Shown: positions 9,907-18,021 of the stretch, piece by piece
Position numbering within the stretch: the stretch's first letter is position 1
Layout of the letters: the number at the start of each line of letters is the position of its first letter
Source: Zygnema cylindricum
Lineage: Eukaryota; Streptophyta; Zygnematophyceae; Zygnematales; Zygnemataceae
Length of the DNA: 46,179 nt
Assembly (NCBI GenBank): GCA_037447655.1
Contig: JBBHKE010002659.1
Span: forward strand, 1 to 46,179
Reading direction: 5' to 3'
Notes under the pieces: model-generated
Told to the model about the DNA's origin: nothing
Seen by the model: only the letters and a program-made list of their open reading frames with translations
Databases searched by the model: none
Position numbers and translations under genes: made by a program

Positions 9907-12900
9907 ATGGAGGTCTCAGAGTTTCAGGTTATGGGCCCACCCTCTAGGGTGCCAATATTTAATGGAACTGGCTTCATATACTGGGAAAGTATGATGATAG
10001 GAGCTCTATGCGAAAAAAGGTTTTGGGGGATAGTGAGTGGACGATTGGGGCGTCCATCAAGTCTTGGAATTCCTCCAGGGTTTAAAGGAAGCAGATTCAC
10101 CAGGAAAGAGGATTCACCTTCAACGGAGGAAACAAAGGAAGGAGAGGTGGTGGACAAAGGAAAGGAGAAGGAGGCGACCACACCAATAGCAACTGGTTTA
10201 GCATTCATGTCACCTATTCCGAGGAACGAGGAGAATGATACTGAAACCTGGGACTTCAACAATATGGCGGCAAAGCACTTCATCCTACGCCATCTCACTC
10301 AAGGACTTGCATGTCCTCATTTGCACGTAGAGAGGGCATCCGATCTTTGGATGGCTGTCATAGAGATGTACCGAAGTGGTACGATTCAGCAACAACAGTT
10401 GGCTGATCAGAAAGTTAAGGAGTATGTATACAAAGGGGGAAATATGTTGGATTTTTGCAATGAGCTTGCTACACTCTTCATGGAGCTAGAGAGTGCGGGT
10501 AAAGTTTTTAGTGAAAAAGAAAAAGTTAACTGTTTACTAATGAAGTTACCTGATGAGTTCGAGAACATAGTCAACCGTGTGCAGGACTTGCCGGACTCAA
10601 GGTGGATATGGAACTCAGTGGTAGGGATGATTCTCGTTCGAGAGAATACGATTGAGATCCGAAGGGGAGGAAAGAGTGGCCAAGCCTTGGCAACAGCGAC
10701 CGATTGGAGGAACAAGGATTCCCGGAAACCAGTCAGAAACTATGGGGGTAGGGAGCGGGAAAAACAGGTTGACGAGTTCGAACCAAGGGCTCCCAAAGGT
10801 TTATGTCATTTTTGTAAGAAACCTGGGCACTATATGGCAGAGTGCACCAAGCTAACCGAGCTTCGGTTAAAGGAGGGGCAGACCGGTGGTACCCCGAGAG
10901 GAAAGAAAAAGGCCCTTGTCACACAGGTATTTGAGGCGGAATCCGAGGACGAGGACGATGAGCTCCTTTTGGATGAGGAGTTGGAGGCGAAAACTGAGGT
11001 TGAAATTCCACGAAGGCAGAAATGTGCTTACGGTGGATTGAAAGGTGAAGCAGGCTGGATTATAGATTCAGGTGCCTCAATGCACATGTGTAAGGATAGA
11101 CACCTGTTCACTAAGATAAGAAAGATTCCCACCGTAGAGATAGAGTACGGGGATAGGAGGATAGTCACCACTACTCTTGTAGGATCGGTAGATCTGAAAG
11201 TGTTAGTTGAAGGAAAGACATCCATATTAACATTCTCCGATGTATTGTTTATTCCGGAGCTGAACAAAAACCTTATCTCTACATCAGTATTAGATGATAA
11301 GGGTTTTTTCACTAGCACTAGGGAAGGAGTCTTTACTGCTAGTTTTGAGGAGGATGTCTATTTCATTGCTGAGAAAGGTAGCCATGGGATGTTTAGGCTG
11401 ATCTTAAGTAATGAAACGAAGAAACTTTATTATGCTGGTGTTCATGATATTATGATGTGGCATAAGAGGCTTGGGCATGTGAATCTAGATAAGTTAAGAG
11501 AGATGAAAAAGATGGGAGTGGTGGAAGGGATTCAGTTCAGTGAGAGTGATGATATAAGTGATTGTAGTGGGTGTGCTCAAGGTAAAGCACACAGATTACC
11601 CTTTCCAAAAACAGCCACCTACAAGGGAGAAAAACTTCTAGATCTAGTACACACAGATATTTGGGGACCGGCTAGAGTGCCCTCACCGGGGGGGAAGAGA
11701 TTTATGATGACTATAACTGATGATTGGTCTCGGTATTCCCGAGTATATTTTTTGAAAAACAAGTCAGAAGCTGAGGACTGTTTTAGACAATATAAAGCAT
11801 GGAGCGAAAAACTCCATGAAACTCCAATCAAGAGAGTAAGGAGTGACAATGGTGGAGAGTATACTTCTAACCAGTTTGAGGATTTTTTGAGGGAAGATGG
11901 GGTTCAACACCAAAAGACAGTGCCAGAAAATCCTGAACAGAATGGGGTAGCTGAAAGGTTAAATAGAACACTAAGTGATAGTGCTAGAAGTATGTTGTCG
12001 GATAAGAAGATAGGAAAAAGGTTTTGGGCAGAAGCAATGAACTGTGCTAATTACCTCAAAAATAGAGTTCTTACTTCAGCTATAAAAGATCAAACACCTT
12101 ATGAGAGATGGACAGGCCGGAAACCAGACTTATCTCATTTAAAGGTTTTCGGCAGTCAAGTATTCAGTCTAGATACTGATCGGTCCAATTGGAAGCTAGA
12201 TCCTAAAGGAAAACCGGGATACTTATTAGGATATGATGAGGATGTTAAAGGATATAGAGTTTATGATCTAAAAATAGAAGATATAATCTTAGTAAAGCAT
12301 CTAGTAGTTATGGATGAAGGAAAGTCTGTGGATCCCTTCAAATATACAAAGTCAGTAAAAATCAGATTTGAGTCAGAAAATTCTGATGACTTTGAGCTTC
12401 CTAACTATCCAGGTTTTAGAGACGATGACATTCTTGCAGGAACAAATCAGACCGAAAAGGACTCGGCTGTGGAAACTCCAGTGACAACTCTACTCGAAGC
12501 GGAAGACGTGGTGGAAATTGATTCGGAATCAAGGGATAGGGGAGAAGCCGAGTTTGTTCGAAAGAATCCACGAGAACCATCTATTCCGGCCTCAGATTTT
12601 GAGGGAGGGAGGAGAAGTAGCAAAAGACTGCAAGAAAAACAGGTTAATAACAAGGTAACTAAACTATCTCATCAAGATGAACCTCAAACTTATCGAGAGG
12701 CGATGACTTGTCCAGAAAGAAACCGGTGGAAGACAGCCATCAATGAGGAGATGGCTTCAATCATGGCAGCCGATACTTGGGAGCTGGTGGACTGTCCACC
12801 TAACCGAAAACCAATCGGTTGTAAGTGGGTTTTCAAACTGAAACTGAACCCAGATAACACAATCGAGCGCTACAAGGCCAGATTAGTGGCAAAGGGATTT

Positions 12901-13299
12901 ACACAAAAGGAAGGAATTGACTACGAGGAAACCTTTGCCTCGGTGGTCAGATTTCCCTCGGTCCGCATACTTCTCAGTTTAGCAGCGGCGGAAGACATGG
13001 AAGTGCACCAGATGGACATCAAAACAGCCTTTTTGCATGGAGAATTAGAAGAGGAGATCTTCATGCGACAACCCGAAGGGTTTGTGGAAGAAGGAGAGGA
13101 GAGTAAGGTATGCCGGCTGATTAAATCTCTTTATGGTTTGAAACAGGCGCCCCGACAGTGGAATAAGAAGCTTGATGAGTTTCTTACCGGTCTAGGATAT
13201 ATTCGGATCAGCTCAGATCACTCAATCTATGTTTTCGAAGATGAGGAAGGTTTTATATTTATTGCAATTTATGTTGATGATTTGCTTGTTTTAAGTTAA
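9907..13299 (+). CDS. Element B gag-pol polyprotein, first part (Gag, protease, integrase, most of RT)
   Basis: This 1,130-codon frame holds the capsid-like copia Gag (about 1-290), a CCHC zinc knuckle at 300-313 (CHFCKKPGHYMAEC), an acidic linker, and the aspartic protease DSGA at 387-390. The integrase HHCC finger follows (H519, H524, C553, C556), then the integrase catalytic triad D584, D647 and E683. Next comes a charged linker, then reverse transcriptase with D1037 in QMDIKTAF and YVDD at 1122-1125. The start is the ATG 20 bp before the LTR end; it is conserved in A, D and E, and the second in-frame ATG (9931) lies in the primer-binding site. The frame ends at TAA (13297-13299), where element A has AAA (lysine). 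Everything else looks functional, so this stop is probably a recent mutation, although readthrough cannot be excluded. Confidence 0.92.
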   Translation: MEVSEFQVMGPPSRVPIFNGTGFIYWESMMIGALCEKRFWGIVSGRLGRPSSLGIPPGFKGSRFTRKEDSPSTEETKEGEVVDKGKEKEATTPIATGLAFMSPIPRNEENDTETWDFNNMAAKHFILRHLTQGLACPHLHVERASDLWMAVIEMYRSGTIQQQQLADQKVKEYVYKGGNMLDFCNELATLFMELESAGKVFSEKEKVNCLLMKLPDEFENIVNRVQDLPDSRWIWNSVVGMILVRENTIEIRRGGKSGQALATATDWRNKDSRKPVRNYGGREREKQVDEFEPRAPKGLCHFCKKPGHYMAECTKLTELRLKEGQTGGTPRGKKKALVTQVFEAESEDEDDELLLDEELEAKTEVEIPRRQKCAYGGLKGEAGWIIDSGASMHMCKDRHLFTKIRKIPTVEIEYGDRRIVTTTLVGSVDLKVLVEGKTSILTFSDVLFIPELNKNLISTSVLDDKGFFTSTREGVFTASFEEDVYFIAEKGSHGMFRLILSNETKKLYYAGVHDIMMWHKRLGHVNLDKLREMKKMGVVEGIQFSESDDISDCSGCAQGKAHRLPFPKTATYKGEKLLDLVHTDIWGPARVPSPGGKRFMMTITDDWSRYSRVYFLKNKSEAEDCFRQYKAWSEKLHETPIKRVRSDNGGEYTSNQFEDFLREDGVQHQKTVPENPEQNGVAERLNRTLSDSARSMLSDKKIGKRFWAEAMNCANYLKNRVLTSAIKDQTPYERWTGRKPDLSHLKVFGSQVFSLDTDRSNWKLDPKGKPGYLLGYDEDVKGYRVYDLKIEDIILVKHLVVMDEGKSVDPFKYTKSVKIRFESENSDDFELPNYPGFRDDDILAGTNQTEKDSAVETPVTTLLEAEDVVEIDSESRDRGEAEFVRKNPREPSIPASDFEGGRRSSKRLQEKQVNNKVTKLSHQDEPQTYREAMTCPERNRWKTAINEEMASIMAADTWELVDCPPNRKPIGCKWVFKLKLNPDNTIERYKARLVAKGFTQKEGIDYEETFASVVRFPSVRILLSLAAAEDMEVHQMDIKTAFLHGELEEEIFMRQPEGFVEEGEESKVCRLIKSLYGLKQAPRQWNKKLDEFLTGLGYIRISSDHSIYVFEDEEGFIFIAIYVDDLLVLS
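9927..9941 (+). other. Primer-binding site of element B, complementary to the tRNA-iMet anticodon arm
   Basis: GGTTATGGGCCCACC starts at the first base after the LTR. It is the exact complement of GGUGGGCCCAUAACC, the anticodon arm of plant initiator tRNA-Met as I remember it. Ordinary copia elements pair with the 3' acceptor end (TGGTATCAGAGC), which is absent here. Use of an internal tRNA segment is established for Drosophila copia, which uses a 5' half of initiator tRNA. The site is also coding sequence (VMGP of Gag). Confidence 0.82.
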
Positions 13300-14265
13300 T
13301 CAATGGAAAAAATTAATAAACTGAAAACCGATCTTAAGGGGAGATTTGAAATGAAGGATATGGGGGAAGCAAAATATATTTTGGGAATTCAAGTAGAGAG
13401 AGACCGAAAAAGAAAAATTATAAGATTGACTCAAAAGGAAGCAATAGGAAACATGCTTGAAAAATTTCAAATGGATAAAGCTAATAGTTGCACAACTCCA
13501 ATGGAATTGAAGAAGGGAAGTGAGGGGAGTGAGGAAGAAGGAGTCATAGTCTTAGACGAGGAATTATCTCCTGAAGAACAGAAGTTCATGCAGACTATTC
13601 CTTACAGGCAAGTAGTGGGAAGTCTAATCTATTTTATGAATTGTACCCGGCCGGATTTAGCTGCAGCTGTAGGAGTGCTGAGTAGAAGTCTAAATGCTCC
13701 CACTAAGAAGGATTGGGAGGCAGCTAAGAGAGTCCTTAGATACTTGGTAGGAACTAGAGATCTATGGTTGCATTTGGGTGGGGAGAATACTGACATCACT
13801 ACTTGGAGTGATGCCAGTTATGGTGATGCTCCGATGAGGAGATGTACTTCAGGATATGTATTATATGTGGGTGATGGGGCTTGCTGTTGGAGTAGCAAAC
13901 AACAAAAGGTTATTGCTCAGTCCACCATGGAGGCTGAGTATATGGCCTCTTGCTCTGCTGTAAAAGAATTGATGTGGGTCAAGTCTTTGCTTGGTGAGCT
14001 TGGTCACCTTAAGAGTGGTGTGCAGAAAATATTTTGTGATAATCAGGCAGCAATCGCTATTTCTGCCAATCCTAAACACCATTTTAAAGCCAAACACATG
14101 GACATCAGACTCAGCTTTGTTAGAGAGAAAGTAGAAAACAAAATAATCAGTTTAGAGTACAGACCAGATAGTGAGATGGTAGCAGATATGATGACCAAAC
14201 CTGTGCCTTCCCCTAAGCTAATTTTTTGCAGGGAGAAGTGTGGTCTGAAATTAAAGATTGACTAG
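13300..14265 (+). CDS. Element B pol, remainder (RT C-terminus and RNase H)
   Basis: This is the same frame as the preceding piece, continuing after the single TAA. It begins with SMEKINKLK, which aligns with SLDNINRLK of element A. It then carries the RT C-terminal region (KYILGIQVERD, LTQKEAIGNMLEKFQM, NCTRPDLAAAVGVLSRSLN). RNase H follows with WSDASYGDA, CTSGYVLYVGDG, STMEAEYMASCSA, FCDNQAAI and KHMDIRLSFVREKVE, ending at KLKID. It is a fragment of one polyprotein and not a separate gene; the ATG at 13303 is unlikely to be used on its own. Confidence 0.88.
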   Translation, partial: SMEKINKLKTDLKGRFEMKDMGEAKYILGIQVERDRKRKIIRLTQKEAIGNMLEKFQMDKANSCTTPMELKKGSEGSEEEGVIVLDEELSPEEQKFMQTIPYRQVVGSLIYFMNCTRPDLAAAVGVLSRSLNAPTKKDWEAAKRVLRYLVGTRDLWLHLGGENTDITTWSDASYGDAPMRRCTSGYVLYVGDGACCWSSKQQKVIAQSTMEAEYMASCSAVKELMWVKSLLGELGHLKSGVQKIFCDNQAAIAISANPKHHFKAKHMDIRLSFVREKVENKIISLEYRPDSEMVADMMTKPVPSPKLIFCREKCGLKLKID

Positions 14266-14278
14266 AAAATAAGGGGAG
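14266..14278 (+). other. Polypurine tract of element B
   Basis: AAAATAAGGGGAG immediately follows the TAG stop (14263-14265) and ends at the 3' LTR. There is no 3' untranslated spacer between coding sequence and polypurine tract. Confidence 0.9.
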
Positions 14279-15327
14279 TGTAGAAACTAATGGTTTTATT
14301 AGTATTTTCTAGGTCTGAAAAGAAATATAGAAGTCGAGGCAGTCTATCTCTAACTTCTCTCTCCAACTCTCAAACTTGTCGCAGTCACTGAGAAATTGGA
14401 GAGGAAGCTAGAGCCATGGCTACCTTGGCTATCCTGAGGTTTACGGGAATTTTATATTAGGGTTTATATATTTAATTAAAATGTATGTGCCGGCGGCAGG
14501 ATTTGATCCTTGTACCTGCCGGCCGGCAGATAGGAAGTAGCCGGTAGCCTTAGCCGTTTCATCTAGCGGTAGTGTTACCTAGCATATAGTTTGATAATTA
14601 TTTACATATGTATACAAGCGATAAACCATTTAACTAGAATTAATTACGGGATACATAGATCCAGTAATATGTAATGTACAACTTACGGTACGGACATAAA
14701 TCAGTACCGCGCATTTGTTTCGTAAATGAAACAAATACCGCGCATGTATTTATTACGGCTACGATTAAAGCCGAATTTAATCGGACGGCCGGGATTAGCG
14801 CCGAGATCGCGGAGGAAGATTTCGGCGGTTTGTGGCCATCGCCACATCGGATGACGCGTGGCAAAATTCCGTTGGATTGTGGAAACTCCGGAGATTATGG
14901 CACCGAATCCGGATTTGACATGTGTCGACATTTTGGCCATGTCGTACAATATCCGTACATAAAGTACACCGGCAGCTGTACTTTTGCGTACGGAACTCAA
15001 TTCTGATTGGTTCCGTACATCAGTAGATAGAGTCTGTGAGAGAGATAGGACTTAGAAAAATTAGAAGATAGGACCCTCTCTCCCAGAGAGCTTCTGTACA
15101 AAAGGTCAACTTTGACCCTCCATAACTTACTGCTCAGGGGAGCAAATTCAGAGATTCTTTTTGCTATCAACTCAGGGGAGTCTTGTCTTCACAGGGGTGA
15201 AGTTGGTCAGAGTTTTTGTCTGCCAGGGTGGCAGTTATTTTTGCTTAAACACAAAGGGGTCAGGATTATCCTAGAGGCTTCTTGGAAGCTGTCCACTCTG
15301 AGGACTTATGGAGGTCTCAGAGTTTCA
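14279..15327 (+). repeat. 3' LTR of element B
   Basis: 1,049 bp, identical to 8878-9926 apart from one base at 15071. It also carries the gag ATG (15308-15310), which here reads about 19 codons into the interrupted gag of A before a stop. Confidence 0.95.
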
Positions 15328-15995
15328 CGGTACACTAAGTTTTCGAAATCATTTGGTAATTTCATGATAAGGGTGTTAACTTTCATTTTCATTGTACCTA
15401 TCCACCCGGCACTTTCCATTTCTGTATACAAACAATAAAGATCATTACAGTAATCTAACATCTTTCCTCCTTTGTAAGTGTAACTCAATAGCTTTTGCTC
15501 AGCCAACTGGAGCTCATGAATAGTTCCAGCTCTATAAATTTCCACCAAACTCACCCACAACTCCTCGGCCTTGTAAATGTGAAGATGAGGAGTGGCCAAA
15601 CCTTGAGTGAGGTGCCTCAGAATGAAGTTCTTGGCAGCCATGTTTACATCCTCCCACATTTGAGTATCGTTCTCCACGGTCTTCACGATTGCCGCTCCCG
15701 ATACTGTGGCAATAGGAGTAAGGGGTGTCTCCTTCCCTTTCCCCTTTTCGGACACACTGCTGTCCCCATCATTTGCCTCCTCCGCCGAGGCAGCCGTTGT
15801 TGCAGGAAACCTTACTCCCCCAAATCCTGGTGGAGTTCCTGAAGGTGGACGTTTCACTTGTCCACTGACGATACCCCAGTATCGTTTTTCACACAAAGCT
15901 CCCATCATCATGGCTTCCCAATAGATGAACCCAGATCCATTGAAGGTGGGCACCCTAGAGGGTGGGCCTATAACCTGCAATTCTGTGTCCTCCAT
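15328..15995 (-). pseudogene. Element A gag, N-terminal part (cut by element B)
   Basis: The copia-type Gag starts MEDTELQVIGPPSRV and continues through FNGSGFIYWEAMMMGALCEKRYWG and the Leu-rich capsid segment (LRHLTQGLATPHLHIYKAEELW, LEIYRAGTIHELQLAEQK type). The frame is interrupted at NLVYR by element B; the rest resumes at 8876. The ATG at 15995-15993 is inside the 5' LTR, 20 bp before its end, and the codons over the primer-binding site read CAG GTT ATA GGC CCA. The corresponding methionine codon of B and C is ATA here and in D. Confidence 0.9.
15961..15975 (-). other. Primer-binding site of element A
   Basis: On the minus strand this reads GGTTATAGGCCCACC, adjoining the 5' LTR. It differs from the element B site by one base (ATG to ATA) opposite the first anticodon base of initiator tRNA-Met. 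Element D has the same ATA. Confidence 0.75.
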
Positions 15996-17022
15996 TGGAC
16001 CACAGAATACAGGAAGCCTCTAGATAGTATTTAACTAACCCACTTTAAGCCACAACCACTGCTGCCCAAGAAGGCAAACTGACAATTTGACTGCACCCCT
16101 GTGTAGCCTGGACTCCCCTGAGTCCGTAGAAAAAAGAATCACTGAAAACGGCCAACCAGGCGATAAGTTATAGGGTGGCAAAGATGCCAATTTATACAAA
16201 CTCTCTGAGAGAGAGGACTATCTACCTTAATTTTCCTAAGTCCTAGTTTTTCCTAATTCCCTCTCACAGCTCCTATCTACTGCCTGTACGAACCAATCAC
16301 AAAATTGTATAGTACTAAAAAGTACTACTGCCGATGTACTTTCTGTACGGCCTCTGTACGACAAGGCCATAAGTGGACGCGTGTATACTTTCCACTCATC
16401 CGTACGTTCCTCGGAATTCCCGCGACCGAATGATGTCTCCCCACGTGGCGCCAGGTGATGCCACGTCACTAAATGCCAAAGTGACCACTCCGAGATTTCG
16501 GCGATGATGTGCGCCGTTGGATTATATGCGAAACGTAATCTTGGCCGGAATAAATACTTGCGCGATATTTGTTCCGATGTAGAAATAAAATGCGTGGTAT
16601 CCGTTTTGAATTAGCGTCGTACGACGTACTTTATAAAACTGTATATATGTACGCCGTAAACAGTTTTAGTTAAATGAACTTTATCCTTTCGAACTAAATA
16701 TATATCTATCACATACCATAGCACTTAGCATTGGTCCTAGTCTATTAGGATAAAGCTGACCGCTACCGGTCGATTTGACGAACCGCAGGTACCGGGATCA
16801 AATCTCTGGTCCGTCAAGTATATTTTTAGTAACCTACTAAAAATAGCTGTCTGTTGAACTAAGGCAGCCATGGATCAACCTCTCTCTCTTTCCTTCAGTG
16901 ACTACAGCAAGTATGGGGGCTAGAGAGCGGAGGTGGAGGCAGGCTGTCCGTCCTTTTCTTTTTCCTTTTATAAAAACATATTTAAACCTAGAAAATACTC
17001 TAGAAATCTATAAATTTCAACA
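15976..17022 (-). repeat. 5' LTR of element A
   Basis: 1,047 bp, about 99.1 percent identical by eye to 4135-5181. On the minus strand it contains, in order, the degenerate AAACAAAT dyad, ACGT-core motifs (GTGGCGCCACGTGG), seven GTAC motifs (about 16285-16410), an intact CCAAT box (CCAAT on plus at 16293-16297), and TATAAAT at 16190-16196. The gag ATG follows at 15995. Confidence 0.93.
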
Positions 17023-17027
17023 ATACC
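17023..17027. other. Target site duplication of element A, right copy (ATACC)
   Basis: Matches 4130-4134. The next 20 bases are ordinary flank, and element C begins at about 17048. Confidence 0.85.
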
Positions 17028-17257
17028 AATGGTTTTTGTTTATTTTATGTTAAGTATGGTATTTTCTAGGTCTAAATTTAGTACAAATAGAAAAAGGAAA
17101 AAGGTTGACAACCTGCCTTAACCTCCTCTCTCTACCCATCATAAATGTCATAGTCACAGAGGGATAGAGAGGGTGGCTGAGCCATGGCTGTCCTAGCTTA
17201 AGTAAGCAGAGCTAAAGAGTGACTTATGTCACTCTCAACAAAAGGTTGAGTTCGGCA

Positions 17258-17284
17258 GGACTCGAACCTCTAACCAGCTGAGCA
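17258..17284 (-). other. tRNA-like A-box/B-box fragment inside the element C LTR
   Basis: On the minus strand TGCTCAGCTGGTTAG resembles a tRNA A box and D-arm. It is followed almost at once by GGTTCGAGTCC, a perfect match to the RNA polymerase III B-box consensus. The anticodon arm expected between them is missing, so this is not a functional tRNA gene. The 3' LTR copy is mutated. Confidence 0.4.
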
Positions 17285-17446
17285 GGGCTTAGCCGTTAAC
17301 TCTAACAAGTTTGTCGTAGAAGTCCGTTAAGATACATAAGGTTTGATAATTATATAAAAAATGTTAAAACTATGATTATAATTAACGGGATGACGAACAG
17401 AAGAACATAGAACCAATGTTATATAGTGCGAACATTATCTCGCACG

Positions 17447-17473
17447 AAAACAAATGAATCGGACATTTGTTTT
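17447..17473. promoter_or_regulatory. Dyad-symmetric motif in the element C LTR
   Basis: AAAACAAATG (17447-17456) and CATTTGTTTT (17464-17473) are perfect 10-bp inverted repeats with a 7-bp spacer. This is the counterpart of 9312-9335 in B and 26740-26766 in D. Confidence 0.5.
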
Positions 17474-17664
17474 GATGGCGGACATTTAATGTCGAATTTA
17501 ATCCGACGGCGTAAATCACTGTCAAGATCGCAGAATGGTCACTTTGGCGTTTTTGGACGTGGCATGACGTGGCGCCACGCGGAGGGATGACATTTGGTCG
17601 CACGAATTCCGGCGAACATAAGGACAAGTGAAAAGTGGACACGCGTCCACTCAATGGCGTTGCC

Positions 17665-17824
17665 GTACATAGGCCGTACAGAAAGTACATCGGCCATAGT
17701 ACTTTTTTGTACCCTACACTGATCTGATTGGTTCGTACTTCAATAGATAGGGGTTGTGAGAGGGATTTAGGACTTAGAGAATTTGGTAGACATGTAACAC
17801 TCTCCCTTTGAGAGTTTGTATAAA
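17665..17824 (+). promoter_or_regulatory. Likely core promoter region of the element C LTR
   Basis: Six GTAC motifs (17665-17737) with ATTGG (17727-17731), then TATAAA at 17819-17824. A transcript starting about 30 bp downstream would have its whole leader, roughly 170 nt, inside the LTR. The assignment rests on motif order shared with A and D. Confidence 0.45.
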
Positions 17825-18021
17825 CTTGGCATTTTTGCCGACTCATAACTTATCGGCTGGTTGGCCGTTTTCAGTGATTATTTTTTCTACGGACTCAAAA
17901 AAGTCGACGCTGCACAAGGGTGCAGTCAAATTGTCAGTTTGCCTTCTTGGGAAGTAGTGGTTTTGGCTTGAAGTGGGTTAAGTTAAATACTATCTAGATG
18001 CTTCTTGTATTCTGTAGTCCA

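Larger units (their letters stand above)
8878..9926 (+). repeat. 5' LTR of element B
   Basis: 1,049 bp, TGTAGAAACT...GAGTTTCA. Visible contents are a GC-rich stem around TGCCGGCCGGCA (9116-9127), the dyad ATTTGTTTC/GAAACAAAT (9312-9335), TGACGCGTGGC (9449-9459), six GTAC motifs between 9543 and 9616, and an ATTGG (CCAAT) box at 9606-9610. The position equivalent to the TATA box of A, C and D reads TGTACAAAA, so B has no good TATA there. The gag ATG (9907-9909) is inside the LTR. Confidence 0.95.
8878..15327 (+). mobile_element. Element B: near-intact Ty1/copia retrotransposon inserted in element A
   Basis: 6,450 bp with TG...CA LTRs of 1,049 bp at a constant offset of 5,401. Reading both LTRs in full I see one difference (A at 9670, G at 15071), so insertion is recent. 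The internal region of 4,352 bp is nearly all coding: gag starts in the 5' LTR and the stop codon touches the polypurine tract. The only coding defect I find is one in-frame TAA at 13297-13299. The empty site, reconstructed from elements C and D, shows insertion in the gag gene of A. No 5-bp target duplication is present (ACTCA on the left, CGGTA on the right). Confidence 0.94.
4135..17022 (-). mobile_element. Element A: Ty1/copia LTR retrotransposon, interrupted by element B
   Basis: The element is bounded by two 1,047-bp LTRs (TGTTGAAATT at the 5' end on its sense strand, CA at the other) and by ATACC target duplications. Removing B (8878-15327) leaves 6,438 bp. Internal order on the minus strand is primer-binding site, gag, protease, integrase, reverse transcriptase, RNase H, polypurine tract, which is the Ty1/copia order with integrase before RT. 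By eye the LTRs differ at 9 of 1,047 positions, so A is older than B, as the nesting requires. Coding is broken by B and by a one-base deletion near 8145. Confidence 0.93.

Noticed and set aside
17258-17340. A functional tRNA gene in the element C LTR
   Set aside because: A-box and B-box-like pieces are present but no anticodon arm or pairing acceptor stem can be formed.
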